This document shows, piece by piece, positions 38,518-49,858 of a stretch of 53,700 nt of DNA (position 1 is the first letter of the stretch; the number at the start of each line of letters is the position of its first letter). The stretch is from Utricularia gibba (lineage: Eukaryota; Streptophyta; Magnoliopsida; Lamiales; Lentibulariaceae): NCBI GenBank assembly GCA_002189035.1, contig NEEC01000300.1, positions 1 through 53,700 on the forward strand. Direction: 5' to 3'. The notes under the pieces are model-generated. The model ran no database searches, was not told the DNA's origin, and saw nothing but the letters and a program-made list of their open reading frames with translations. Position numbers and translations under genes: made by a program.

Positions 38518-39139
38518 GAAAACCGAACGTTAATAAATACATCACTTTCTTTGCCGGGCTACAACTTACTTTGGGCCAAGGCCTAAGCTGATCTTTTTCC
38601 GGTTCCAAGTGCACCCAAAGACCGCCTTCTCAAGTATAAAGTAAGTTGTTGAAAAAATCATGTGGGGTGCACGTGACATCATAATTTAAACAAATGGATC
38701 ATTTTTTTAATCGATTTGCATCCAGTTGACCTCATGAGCCATACAGAATCGGGCAAGGACCAAGTTCCCAGCGAGACTGGCCGCCACAAACGAGAAGCGG
38801 TTCCTTGAAAAACCATGTAGGCAGCCCCCGAAAACCGAACGATAATAAATACATCACTTTATTTGCCGGACTACAAACTAACTCGGCAAGCCAAACCTTA
38901 CCTTTGTCCCGTTCCAGTGCACCCAAAGACCGCCTGCTCAAGTATAAAGTAAGTTGTTGAAAAAATCATGTGGGGTGCACGTGATATCGCAATTTAAACA
39001 AATGCAACATTGTATTCATCGATTTGCATCCTTTTGTCCTCATGAGCCATAAAGAATCGCGGGCCCGGACCAAGTTCCTAGCGAGACTGGCCGCCACAAA
39101 ACGAGAAGCTGTTCCTTGAAAAACCATGTAGGCAACACC

Positions 39140-39455
39140 GAAAACCGAACGTTAATAAATACATCACTTTCTTTGCCGGGCTACAACTTACTTTGGGCCA
39201 AGGCCTAAGCTGATCTTTTTCCGGTTCCAAGTGCACCCAAAGACCGCCTTCTCAAGTATAAAGTAAGTTGTTGAAAAAATCATGTGGGGTGCACGTGACA
39301 TCATAATTTAAACAAATGGATCATTTTTTTTAATCGATTTGCATCCAGTTGACCTCATGAGCCATACAGAATCGGGGTCAAGGACCAAGTTCCCAGCGAG
39401 ACTGGCCGCCACAAAACGAGAAGCGGTTCCTTGAAAAACCATGTAGGCAGCCCCC
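39140..39455 (+). repeat. Reference B-type monomer (B1 subfamily)
   Basis: A clean 316-bp B copy. Diagnostic features in order: CGTTAATAAA; CTTTCTTTGCCGGGCTAC; TTTGGGCCAAGGCCTAAGC; TGATCTTTTTCCGG; AAGTGCACCCAAAG; CCGCCTTCTCAAG; GTGCACGTGACATCATAAT; AAATGGATCA followed by a run of eight T; GCATCCAGTTGACCTCATG; CAGAATCGGGGTCAAGG; TTCCCAGCGAG; GAAGCGGTTCC; and the tail GGCAGCCCCC. AACGTT and AGGCCT are B marks absent from A1. The B1 subfamily reads TGCACCCAAAG and CATAAT. The B2 subfamily (for example 32167-32481) reads TGCCCCCCAAG, CTCCTCATGTATAAAG, GTTGTTAAAAA and CGTAAT. Confidence 0.95.
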
Positions 39456-39745
39456 GAAAACCGAACGATAATAAATACATCACTTTATTTGCCGGACTAC
39501 AACTAACTCTCGGTGCAAGCCAAACCTTACCTTTGTCCCGTTCCAGGTGCACCCAAAGACCGCCTGCTCAAGTATAAAGTAAGTTGTTGAAAAAATCATG
39601 TGGGGTGCACGTGATATCGCAATTTAAACAAATGCAACATTGTATTCATCGATTTGCATCCTTTTGTCCTCATGAGCCATAAAGAATCGCGGGCCCGGAC
39701 CAAGTTCCTAGCGAGACTGGCCGCCACAAAACGAGAAGCTGTTCC
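39431..39745 (+). repeat. Two related half-units inside one monomer (156 + 159 bp)
   Basis: Setting the start at TTGAAAAA splits the monomer into H2 (39431-39586, 156 bp) and H1 (39587-39745, 159 bp). Both halves share an ordered series of blocks. TTGAAAAA plus CATGT opens each. AAATACATCACTTT in H2 pairs with AAATGCATCATTTT in B-type H1, at offsets 42 and 44. CGGTGCAAGCCAA in A-type H2 resembles CGGGGTCAAGGACCAA in B-type H1. GTTCCAG pairs with GTTCCCAG. CCGCC lies 25-27 bases before the next TTGAAAAA in both. The shared order and near-equal spacing are seen directly; descent from a duplicated ancestral unit of about 157 bp is inferred. Confidence 0.75.
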
Positions 39746-40085
39746 TTGAAAAACCATGTAGGCAACACCGAAAACCGAACGTTAATAAATACATCACTTT
39801 CTTTGCCGGGCTACAACTTACTTTGGGCCAAGGCCTAAGCTGATCTTTTTCCGGTTCCAAGTGCACCCAAAGACCGCCTTCTCAAGTATAAAGTAAGTTG
39901 TTGAAAAAATCATGTGGGGTGCACGTGACATCGTAATTTAAACAAATGGATCATTTTTTTTAATCGATTTGCATCCAGTTGACCTCATGAGCCATACAGA
40001 ATCGGGGTCAAGGACCAAGTTCCCAGCGAGACTGGCCGCCACAAAACGAGAAGCGGTTCCTTGAAAAACCATGTAGGCAGCCCCC
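39456..40085 (+). repeat. Reference A-B higher-order repeat unit, 630 bp
   Basis: One undamaged composite unit made of A (39456-39769, 314 bp) and B (39770-40085, 316 bp). Neighbouring units at 38830, 40086 and 40708 have the same order with only small differences, so the unit of recent amplification is the dimer and not the single monomer. A and B differ mostly in the block after the head and in the block between GTGCACGTGA and GAGACTGG. The surrounding blocks, such as GAGACTGGCCGCCAC and AAGTAAGTTGTTGAAAAA, are almost invariant in both types. Confidence 0.95.
39887..39978 (+). promoter_or_regulatory. TATA-like motif and intron-like span in a B monomer (illustrative copy)
   Basis: In this B copy TATAAA (39887-39892) is followed at once by GTAAGT, a close match to a 5-prime splice donor (GT at 39893). 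A T run and GCATCCAG lie downstream, with AG at 39977-39978, giving an 86-bp span that looks like a small intron. AATAAA lies upstream at 39784. The donor and TATAAA recur in most monomers, the acceptor CAG only in B-type tails. These are short motif matches. There is no sequence evidence of transcription, and chance is a sufficient explanation. Confidence 0.2.
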
Positions 40086-43000
40086 GAAAACCGAACGATA
40101 ATAAATACATCACTTTATTTGCCGGACTACAACTAACTCTCGTGCAAGCCAAACCTTACCTTTCCGTTCCAGGTGCACCCAAAGACCGCCTGCTCAAGTA
40201 TAAAGTAAGTTGTTGAAAAAATCATGTGGGGTGCACGTGATATCGCAATTTAAACAATGCAACATTGTATTCATCGATTTGCATCCTTTTGTCCTCATGA
40301 GCCATAAAGAATCGCGGGCCCGGACCAAGTTCCTAGCGAGACTGGCCGCCACAAAACGAGAAGCTGTTCCTTGAAAAACCATGTAGGCAACACCGAAAAC
40401 CGAACGTTAATAAATACATCACTTTCTTTGCCGGGCTACAACTTACTTTGGGCCAAGGCCTAAGCTGATCTTTTTCCGGTTCCAAGTGCCCCAAAGACCG
40501 CCTTCTCAGTATAAAGTAAGTTGTTGAAAAAATCATGTGGGGTGCACGTGACATCGTAATTTAAACAAATGGATCATTTTTTTAATCGATTTGCATCCAG
40601 TTGACCTCATGAGCCATACAGAATCGGGGTCAAGGACCAAGTTCCCAGCGAGACTGGCCGCCACAAAACGAGAAGCGGTTCCTTGAAAAACCATGTAGGC
40701 AGCCCCCGAAAACCGAACGATAATAAATACATCACTTTATTTGCCGGACTACAACTAACTCTCGTGCAAGCCAAACCTTACCTTTGTCCCGTTCCAGGTG
40801 CACCCAAAGACCGCCTGCTCAAGTATAAAGTAAGTTGTTGAAAAAATCATGTGGGGTGCACGTGATATCGCAATTTAAACAAATGCAACATTGTATTCAT
40901 CGATTTGCATCCTTTTGTCCTCATGAGCCATAAAGAATCGCGGGCCCGGACCAAGTTCCTAGCGAGACTGGCCGCCACAAAACGAGAAGCTGTTCCTTGA
41001 AAAACCATGTAGGCAACACGAAAACCGAACGTTAATAAATACATCACTTTCTTTGCCGGGCTACAACTTACTTTGGGCCAAGGCCTAAGCTGATCTTTTT
41101 CCGGTTCCAAGTGCACCCAAAGACCGCCTTCTCAAGTATAAAGTAAGTTGTTGAAAAAATCATGTGGGGTGCACGTGACATCATAATTTAAACAAATGGA
41201 TCATTTTTTTTAATCGATTTGCATCCAGTTGACCTCATGAGCCATACAGAATCGGGGTCAAGGACCAAGTTCCCAGCGAGACTGGCCGCCACAAAACGAG
41301 AAGCGTTTCCTTGAAAAACCATGTAGGCAGCCCCCGAAAACCGAACGATAATAAATACATCACTTTATTTGCCGGACTACAACTAACTCTCGTGCAAGCC
41401 AAACCTTACCTTTGTCCGTTCCAGGTGCACCCAAAGACCGCCTGCTCAAGTATAAAGTAAGTTGTTGAAAAAATCATGTGGGGTGCACGTGATATCGCAA
41501 TTTAAACAAATGCAACATTGTATTCATCGATTTGCATCCTTTTGTCCTCATGAGCCATAAAGAATCGGGCCCGGACCAAGTTCCTAGCGAGACTGGCCGC
41601 CACAAAACGAGAAGCTGTTCCTTGAAAAACCATGTAGGCAACACCGAAAACCGAACGTTAATAAATACATCACTTTCTTTGCCGGGCTACAACTTACTTT
41701 GGGCCAAGCCTAAGCTGACCTTTTTCCGGTTCCAAGTGCCCCAAGACCGCCTCCTCATGTATAAAGTAAGTTGTTAAAAAAATCATGTGGGGTGCACGTG
41801 ACATCGTAATTTAAACAAATGCATCATTTTTTTTCGATTTGCATCCAGTTGACCTCATGAGCCATAAGAATCGGGGTCAAGGACCAAGTTCCCAGCGAGA
41901 CTGGCCGCCACAAAACGAGAAGCGTTCCTTGAAAAACCATGTAGGCAACCCCGAAAACCGAACGTTAATAAATACATCACTTTCTTTGCCGGGCTACAAC
42001 TTACTTTGGGCCAAGCCTAAGCTGATCTTTTTCCGGTTCCAGTGCACCCAAAGACCGCCTTTCAAGTATAAAGTAAGTTGTTGAAAAAATCATGTGGGGT
42101 GCACGTGACATCGTAATTTAAACAAATGCATCATTTTTTTATCGATTTGCATCCAGTTGACCTCATGAGCCATACAGAATCGGGGCAAGGACCAAGTTCC
42201 CAGCGACTGGCCGCCACAAAACGAGAAGCGGTTCCTTGAAAAACCATGTAGGCAGCCCCCGAAAACCGAACGATAATAAATACATCACTTTATTTGCCGG
42301 ACTACAACTAACTCTCGGCAAGCCAAACCTTACCTTTGTCCCGTTCCAGTGCACCCAAAGACCGCCTCTCAAGTATAAAGTAAGTTGTTGAAAAAATCAT
42401 GTGGGGTGCACGTGATATCGCAATTTAAACAAATGCAACATTGTATTCATCGATTTGCATCCTTTTGTCCTCATGAGCCATAAAGAATCGCGGGCCCGGA
42501 CCAAGTTCCTAGCGAGACTGGCCGCCACAAAACGAGAAGCTGTTCCTTGAAAAACCATGTAGGCAACACCGAAAACCGAACGTTAATAAATACATCACTT
42601 TCTTTGCCGGGCTACAACTTACTTTGGGCCAAGGCCTAAGCTGATCTTTTTCCGGTTCCAAGTGCACCCAAAGACCGCCTCTCAAGTATAAAGTATTGTT
42701 GAAAAAATCATGTGGGGTGCACGTGACATCGTAATTTAAACAAATGCATCATTTTTTTTAATCGATTTGCATCCAGTTGACCTCATGAGCCATACAGAAT
42801 CGGGGTCAAGGACCAGTTCCCAGCGAGACTGGCCGCCACAAAACGAGAAGCGGTTCCTTGAAAAACCATGTAGGCAGCCCCGAAAACCGAACGATAATAA
42901 ATACATCACTTTATTTGCCGGACTACAACTAACTCTCGTGCAAGCCAAACCTTACCTTTGTCCCGTTCCAGGTGCACCCAAAGACCGCCTGCTCAAGTAT

Positions 43001-46000
43001 AAAGTAAGTTGTTGAAAAAATCATGTGGGGTGCACGTGATATCGCAATTTAAACAATGCAACATTGTATTCATCGATTTGCATCCTTTTGTCCTCATGAG
43101 CCATAAAGAATCGCGGCCCGGACCAAGTTCCTAGCGAGACTGGCCGCCACAAAACGAGAAGCTGTTCCTTGAAAAACCATGTAGGCAACACCGAAAACCG
43201 AACGTTAATAAATACATCACTTTCTTTGCCGGGCAAACTTACTTTGGGCCAAGGCCTAAGCTGATCTTTTTCCGGTTCCAAGTGCACCCAAAGACCGCCT
43301 TCTCAAGTATAAAGTAAGTTGTTGAAAAAATCATGTGGGGTGCACGTGACATCATAATTTAAACAAATGGATCATTTTTTTAATCGATTTGCATCCAGTT
43401 GACCTCATGAGCCATACAGAATCGGGGTCAAGGACCAAGTTCCCAGCGAGACTGGCCGCCACAAAACGAGAAGCGGTTCCTTGAAAAACCATGTAGGCAG
43501 CCCCCGAAAACCGAACGATAATAAATACATCACTTTATTTGCCGGACTACAACTAACTCTCGGCAAGCCAAACCTTACCTTTGTCCCGTTCCAGTGCACC
43601 CAAAGACCGCCTGCTCAAGTATAAAGTAAGTTGTTGAAAAAATCATGTGGGGTGCACGTGATATCGCAATTTAAACAAATGCAACATTGTATTCATCGAT
43701 TTGCATCCTTTTGTCCTCATGAGCCATAAAGAATCGCGGGCCCGGACCAAGTTCCTAGCGAGACTGGCCGCCACAAAACGAGAAGCTGTTCCTTGAAAAA
43801 CCATGTAGGCAACACCGAAAACCGAACGTTAATAAATACATCACTTTCTTTGCCGGCTACAACTTACTTTGGGCCAAGGCCTAAGCTGACCTTTTTCCGG
43901 TTCCAAGTGCCCCCAAGACCGCCTCTCAAGTATAAAGTAAGTTGTTAAAAAATCATGTGGGTGCACGTGACATCATAATTTAAACAAATGCATCATTTTT
44001 TTAATCGATTTGCATCCAGTTGACCTCATGAGCCATACAGAATCGGGGTCAAGGACCAAGTTCCGCGAGACTGGCCGCCACAAAACGAGAAGCTGTTCCT
44101 TGAAAAACCATGTAGGCAACACCGAAAACCGAACGTTAATAAATACATCACTTTCTTTGCCGGGCTACAACTTACTTTGGGCAAGGCCTAAGCTGACTTT
44201 TTCCGGTTCCAAGTGCCCCCAAGACCGCCTCTCAAGTATAAAGTAAGTTGTTGAAAAAATCATGTGGGGTGCACGTGACATCGTAATTTAAACAAATGCA
44301 TCATTTTTTTTAATCGATTTGCATCCAGTTGACCTCATGAGCCATACAGAATCGGGTCAAGGACCAAGTTCCCAGCGAGACTGGCCGCCACAAAACGAGA
44401 AGCGTTCCTTGAAAAACCATGTAGGCAGCCCGAAAACCGAACGATAATAAATACATCACTTTATTTGCCGGACTACAACTAACTCTCGGGCAAGCCAAAC
44501 CTTACCTTTGTCCCGTTCCAGGTGCACCCAAAGACCGCCTGCTCAAGTATAAAGTAAGTTGTTGAAAAAATCATGTGGGGTGCACGTGATATCGCAATTT
44601 AAACAAATGCAACATTGTATTCATCGATTTGCATCCTTTTGTCCTCATGAGCCATAAAGAATCGCGGGCCCGGACCAAGTTCCTAGCGAGACTGGCCGCC
44701 ACAAAACGAGAAGCTGTTCCTTGAAAAACCATGTAGGCAACACCGAAAACCGAACGTTAATAAATACATCACTTTCTTTGCCGGGCTACAACTTACTTTG
44801 GGCCAAGGCCTAAGCTGATCTTTTTCCGGTTCCAAGTGCACCCAAAGACCGCCTTCTCAAGTATAAAGTAAGTTGTTGAAAAAATCATGTGGGTGCACGT
44901 GACATCATAATTTAAACAAATGGATCATTTTTTTTTCGATTTGCATTTGACCTCATGAGCCATACAGAATCGGGGTCAAGGACCAAGTTCCCAGCGAGAC
45001 TGGCCGCCACAAAACGAGAAGCGGTTCCTTGAAAAACCATGTAGGCAGCCCCCGAAAACCGAACGATAATAAATACATCACTTTATTTGCCGGACTACAA
45101 CTAACTTCGGGCAAGCCAAACCTTACCTTTGTCCCGTTCCAGGTGCACCCAAAGACCGCCTGCTCAAGTATAAAGTAAGTTGTTGAAAAAATCATGTGGG
45201 GTGCACGTGATATCGCAATTTAAACAAATGCAACATTGTATTCATCGATTTGCATCCTTTTGTCCTCATGAGCCATAAAGAATCGCGGGCCCGCCGCCAC
45301 AAAACGAGAAGCTGTTCCTTGAAAAACCATGTAGGCAACACCGAAAACCGAACGTTAATAAATACATCACTTTCTTTGCCGGGCTACAACTTTTGGGCCA
45401 AGGCCTAAGCTGATCTTTTTCCGGTTCCAAGTGCACCCAAAGACCGCCTTCTCAAGTATAAAGTAAGTTGTTGAAAAAATCATGTGGGGTGCACGTGACA
45501 TCATAATTTAAACAAATGCATCATTTTTTTTAATCGATTTGCATCCAGTTGACCTCATGAGCCATACAGAATCGGGGTCAAGGACCAAGTTCCCAGCGAG
45601 ACTGGCCGCCACAAAACGAGAAGCGGTTCCTTGAAAAACCATGTAGGCAGCCCCGAAAACCGAACGATAATAAATACATCACTTTATTTGCCGGACTACA
45701 ACTACTTTGCAAGCCAAACCTTACCTTTGTCCGTTCCAGGTGCACCCAAAGACCGCCTGCTCAAGTATAAAGTAAGTTGTTGAAAAAATCATGTGGGGTG
45801 CACGTGATATCGCAATTTAAACAAATGCAACATTGTATTCATCGATTTGCATCCTTTTGTCCTCATGAGCCATAAAGAATCGCGGGCCACCAAGTTCCTA
45901 GCGAGACTGGCCGCCACAAAACGAGAAGCTGTTCCTTGAAAAACCATGTAGGCAACACCGAAAACCGAACGTTAATAAATACATCACTTTCTTTGCCGGG

Positions 46001-46583
46001 CTACAACTTACTTTGGGCCAAGGCCTAAGCTGATCTTTTTCCGGTTCCAAGTGCCCCCCAAAGACCGCCTTCTCAAGTATAAAGTAAGTTGTTGAAAAAA
46101 ATCATGTGGGGTGCACGTGACATCATAATTTAAACAAATGGATCATTTTTTTTAATCGATTTGCATCCAGTTGACCTCATGAGCCATACAGAATCGGGGT
46201 CAAGGACCAAGTTCCCAGCGAGACTGGCCGCCACAAAACGAGAAGCGGTTCCTTGAAAAACCATGTAGGCAGCCCCCGAAAACCGAACGATAATAATACA
46301 TCACTTTATTTGCCGGACTACAACTAACTCTCGGCAAGCCAAACCTTACCTTTGTCCCGTTCCAGGTGCACCCAAAGACCGCCTGCTCAAGTATAAAGTA
46401 AGTTGTTGAAAAAATCATGTGGGGTGCACGTGATATCGCAATTTAAACAAATGCAACATTGTATTCATCGATTTGCATCCTTTTGTCCTCATGAGCCATA
46501 AAGAATCGCGGGCCCGGACCAAGTTCCTAGCGAGACTGGCCGCCACAAAACGAGAAGCTGTTCCTTGAAAAACCATGTAGGCA

Positions 46584-49500
46584 GAAAACCGAACGTTAAT
46601 AAATACATCACTTTCTTTGCCGGGCTACAACTTACTTTGGGCCAAGGCCTAAGCTGATCTTTTTCCGGTTCCAAGTGCCCCCCAAGACCGCCTCCTCAAG
46701 TATAAAGTAAGTTGTTAAAAAAATCATGTGGGGTGCACGTGACATCATAATTTAAACAAATGGATCATTTTTTTTAATCGATTTGCATCCAGTTGACCTC
46801 ATGAGCCATACAGAATCGGGGTCAAGGACCAAGTTCCCAGCGAGACTGGCCGCCACAAAACGAGAAGCGGTTCCTTGAAAAACCATGTAGGCCCCGAAAA
46901 CCGAACGATAATAAATACATCACTTTATTTGCCGGACTACAACTAACTCTCGGTGCAAGCCAAACCTTACCTTTGTCCCGTTCCAGGTGCACCCAAAGAC
47001 CGCCTGCTCAAGTATAAAGTAAGTTGTTGAAAAAATCATGTGGGTGCACGTGATATCGCAATTTAAACAAATGCAACATTGTATTCATCGATTTGCATCC
47101 TTTTGTCCTCATGAGCCATAAAGAATCGCGGGCCCGGACCAAGTTCCTAGCGAGACTGGCCGCCACAAACGAGAAGCTGTTCCTTGAAAAACCATGTAGG
47201 CAACACCGAAAACCGAACGTTAATACTTTCTTTGCCGGGCTACACTTTGGGCCAAGGCCTAAGCTGATCTTTTTCCGGTTCCACCCAAAGACCGCCTTCT
47301 CAAGTATAAAGTAAGTTGTTGAAAAAATCATGTGGGGTGCACGTGACATCATAATTTAAACAAATGGATCATTTTTTTTTAATCGATTTGCATACAGACG
47401 GGGTCAAGACCAAAGCGAGACTGGCCGCCAAAACGAGAAGCGGTTCCTTGAAAAACCATGTAGGCAGCCCCGAAAACCGAACGATAATAAATACATCACT
47501 TTATTTGCCGGACTACAACTAACTCTCGTGCAAGCCAAACCTTACTTTGTCCCGTTCCAGGTGCACCCAAAGACCGCCTGCTCAAGTATAAAGTAAGTTG
47601 TTGAAAAAATCATGTGGGGTGCACGTGATATCGCAATTTAAACAAATGCAACATTGTATTCATCGATTTGCATCCTTTTGTCCTCATGAGCCATAAAGAA
47701 TCGCGGGCCCGGACCAAGTTCCTAGCGAGACTGGCCGCCACAAAACGAGAAGCTGTTCCTTGAAAAACCATGTAGGCAACACCGAAAACCGAACGTTAAT
47801 AAATACATCACTTTCTTTGCCGGGCTACAACTTAAGGCCTAAGCTGACCTTTTTCCGGTTCCAAGTGCCCCCCAAGACCGCCTCTCAAGTATAAAGTATG
47901 TTGTTAAAAAATCATGTGGGGTTGAATCATAATTTAAACAAATGCATCATTTTTTTTCGATTTGCATCCCCTCATGAAGAATCGGGGGGACCAAGTTCCC
48001 AGCGAGACTGGCCGCCACAAAACGAGAAGCGTTCCTTGAAAAACCATGTAGGCAACACCGAAAACCGAACGTAATAAATACATCACTTTCTTTGCCGGGC
48101 TACAACTTACTTTGGGCCAAGGCCTAAGCTGATCTTTTTCCGGTTCCAAGTGCCCCCAAGACCGCCTTCAAGTATAAAGTAAGTTGTTAAAAAAATCATG
48201 TGGGGTGCACGTGACATCGTAATTTAAACAAATGCATCATTTTTTTCGATTTGCATCCAGTTGACCTCATGAGCCATACAGAATCGGGGTCAAGGACCAA
48301 GTTCCCAGCGAGACTGGCCGCCACAAAACGAGAAGCGGTTCCTCCGAAAACCGAACGATAATAATACATCACTTTATTTGCCGACTACAACTAACTCTCG
48401 GCAAGCCAAACCTTACCTTTGTCCGTTCCAGGTGCACCCAAAGACCGCCTCTCAAGTATAAAGTAAGTTGTTGAAAAAATCATGTGGGGTGCACGTGATA
48501 TCGCAATTTAAACAAATGCAACATTGTATTCATCGATTTGCATCCTTTTGTCCTCATGAGCCATAAAGAATCGCGGGGACCAAGTTCCTAGCGAGACTGG
48601 CCGCCACAAAACGAGAAGCTGTTCCTTGAAAAACCATGTAGGCAACACCGAAAACCGAACGTTAATAAATACATCACTTTCTTTGCCGGGCTACAACTTA
48701 CTTTGGGCCAAGGCCTAAGCTGATCTTTTTCCGGTTCCAAGTGCACCCAAGACCGCCTCTCAAGTATAAAGTAAGTTGTTGAAAAAATCATGTGGGGTGC
48801 ACGTGACATCATAATTTAAACAAATGCATCATTTTTTTTAATCGATTTGCATCCAGTTGACCTCATGAGCCATACAGGGTCAAGGACCAAGTTCCCAGCG
48901 AGACTGGCCACAAAACGAGAAGCGGTTCCTTGAAAAACCATGTAGGCAGCCCGAAAACCGAACGATAATAAATACATCACTTTATTTGCCGGACTACAAC
49001 TAACTCGGGCAAGCCAAACCTTACCTTTGTCCCGTTCCAGGTGCACCCAAAGACCGCCTCTCAAGTATAAAGTAAGTTGTTGAAAAAATCATGTGGGGTG
49101 CACGTGATATCGCAATTTAAACAAATGCAATTGTATTCATCGATTTGCATCCTTTTGTCCTCATGAGCCATAAAGAATCGCGGGCCCGGACCAAGTTCCT
49201 AGCGAGACTGGCCGCCACAAAACGAGAAGCTGTTCCTTGAAAAACCATGTAGGCAACACGAAAAAACCGAACGTTAATAAATACATCACTTTCTTTGCCG
49301 GGCTACAAACTTACTTTGGGCCAAGGCCTAAGCTGATCTTTTTCCGGTTCCAAGTGCACCCAAAGACCGCCTTCTCAAGTATAAAGTAAGTTGTTGAAAA
49401 ATCATGTGGGGTGCACGTGACATCATAATTTAAACAAATGCATCATTTTTTTTTTCGATTTGCATCCAGTTGAGCCATACAGAATCGGGGTCAAGGACCA

Positions 49501-49858
49501 AGTTCCCAGCGAGACTGGCCGCCACAAAACGAGAAGCGGTTCCTTGAAAAACCATGTAGGCAGCCCCGAAAACCGAACGATAATAATACATCACTTTATT
49601 TGCCGGACTACAACTAACTTCGCCTTTGTCCCGTTCCAGGTGCACCCAAAGACCGCCTCTCAAGTATAAAGTAAGTTGTTGAAAAAATCATGTGGGGTGC
49701 ACGTGATATCGCAATTTAAACAAATGCAACATATTCATCGATTTGCATCCTTTTGTCCTCATGAGCCATAAAGAATCGCGGGCCCGGACCAAGTTCCTAG
49801 CGAGACTGGCCGCCACAAAACGAGAAGCTGTTCCTTGAAAAACCATGTAGGCAACACC
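46584..49858 (+). repeat. Array segment 9: deletion-rich monomers
   Basis: Monomer starts: B 46584, A 46896, B 47208, A 47472, B 47784, B 48060, A 48346, B 48650, A 48953, B 49260, A 49568. Several copies are shortened by multi-base losses: 47208 (264 bp), 47784 (276 bp), 48060 (286 bp) and 49568 (291 bp). Examples are TTGCATACAGACGGGG near 47387, where about 22 bases are lost between two CAT triplets; GTGGGGTTGAATCAT near 47917; AGCGGTTCCTCCGAAAACC near 48334, which lacks the usual TTGAAAAACCATGTAGGC block; and AACTTCGCCTTTGTCCC near 49616. Order and strand are otherwise unchanged apart from the B-B junction at 48060. Confidence 0.92.

Larger units (their letters stand above)
38220..46583 (+). 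repeat. Array segment 8: mostly regular A-B with three breaks
   Basis: Monomer starts: B 38220, B 38518, A 38830, B 39140, A 39456, B 39770, A 40086, B 40395, A 40708, B 41020, A 41336, B 41646, B 41953, A 42261, B 42571, A 42882, B 43193, A 43506, B 43817, B 44124, A 44432, B 44745, A 45054, B 45343, A 45655, B 45960, A 46278. B-B junctions lie at 38518, 41953 and 44124. The A copy at 45054 lacks 23 bases near 45292, where GGGCCCG runs directly into CCGCCAC; a 3-base CCG repeat at both ends suggests microhomology. Confidence 0.93.
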
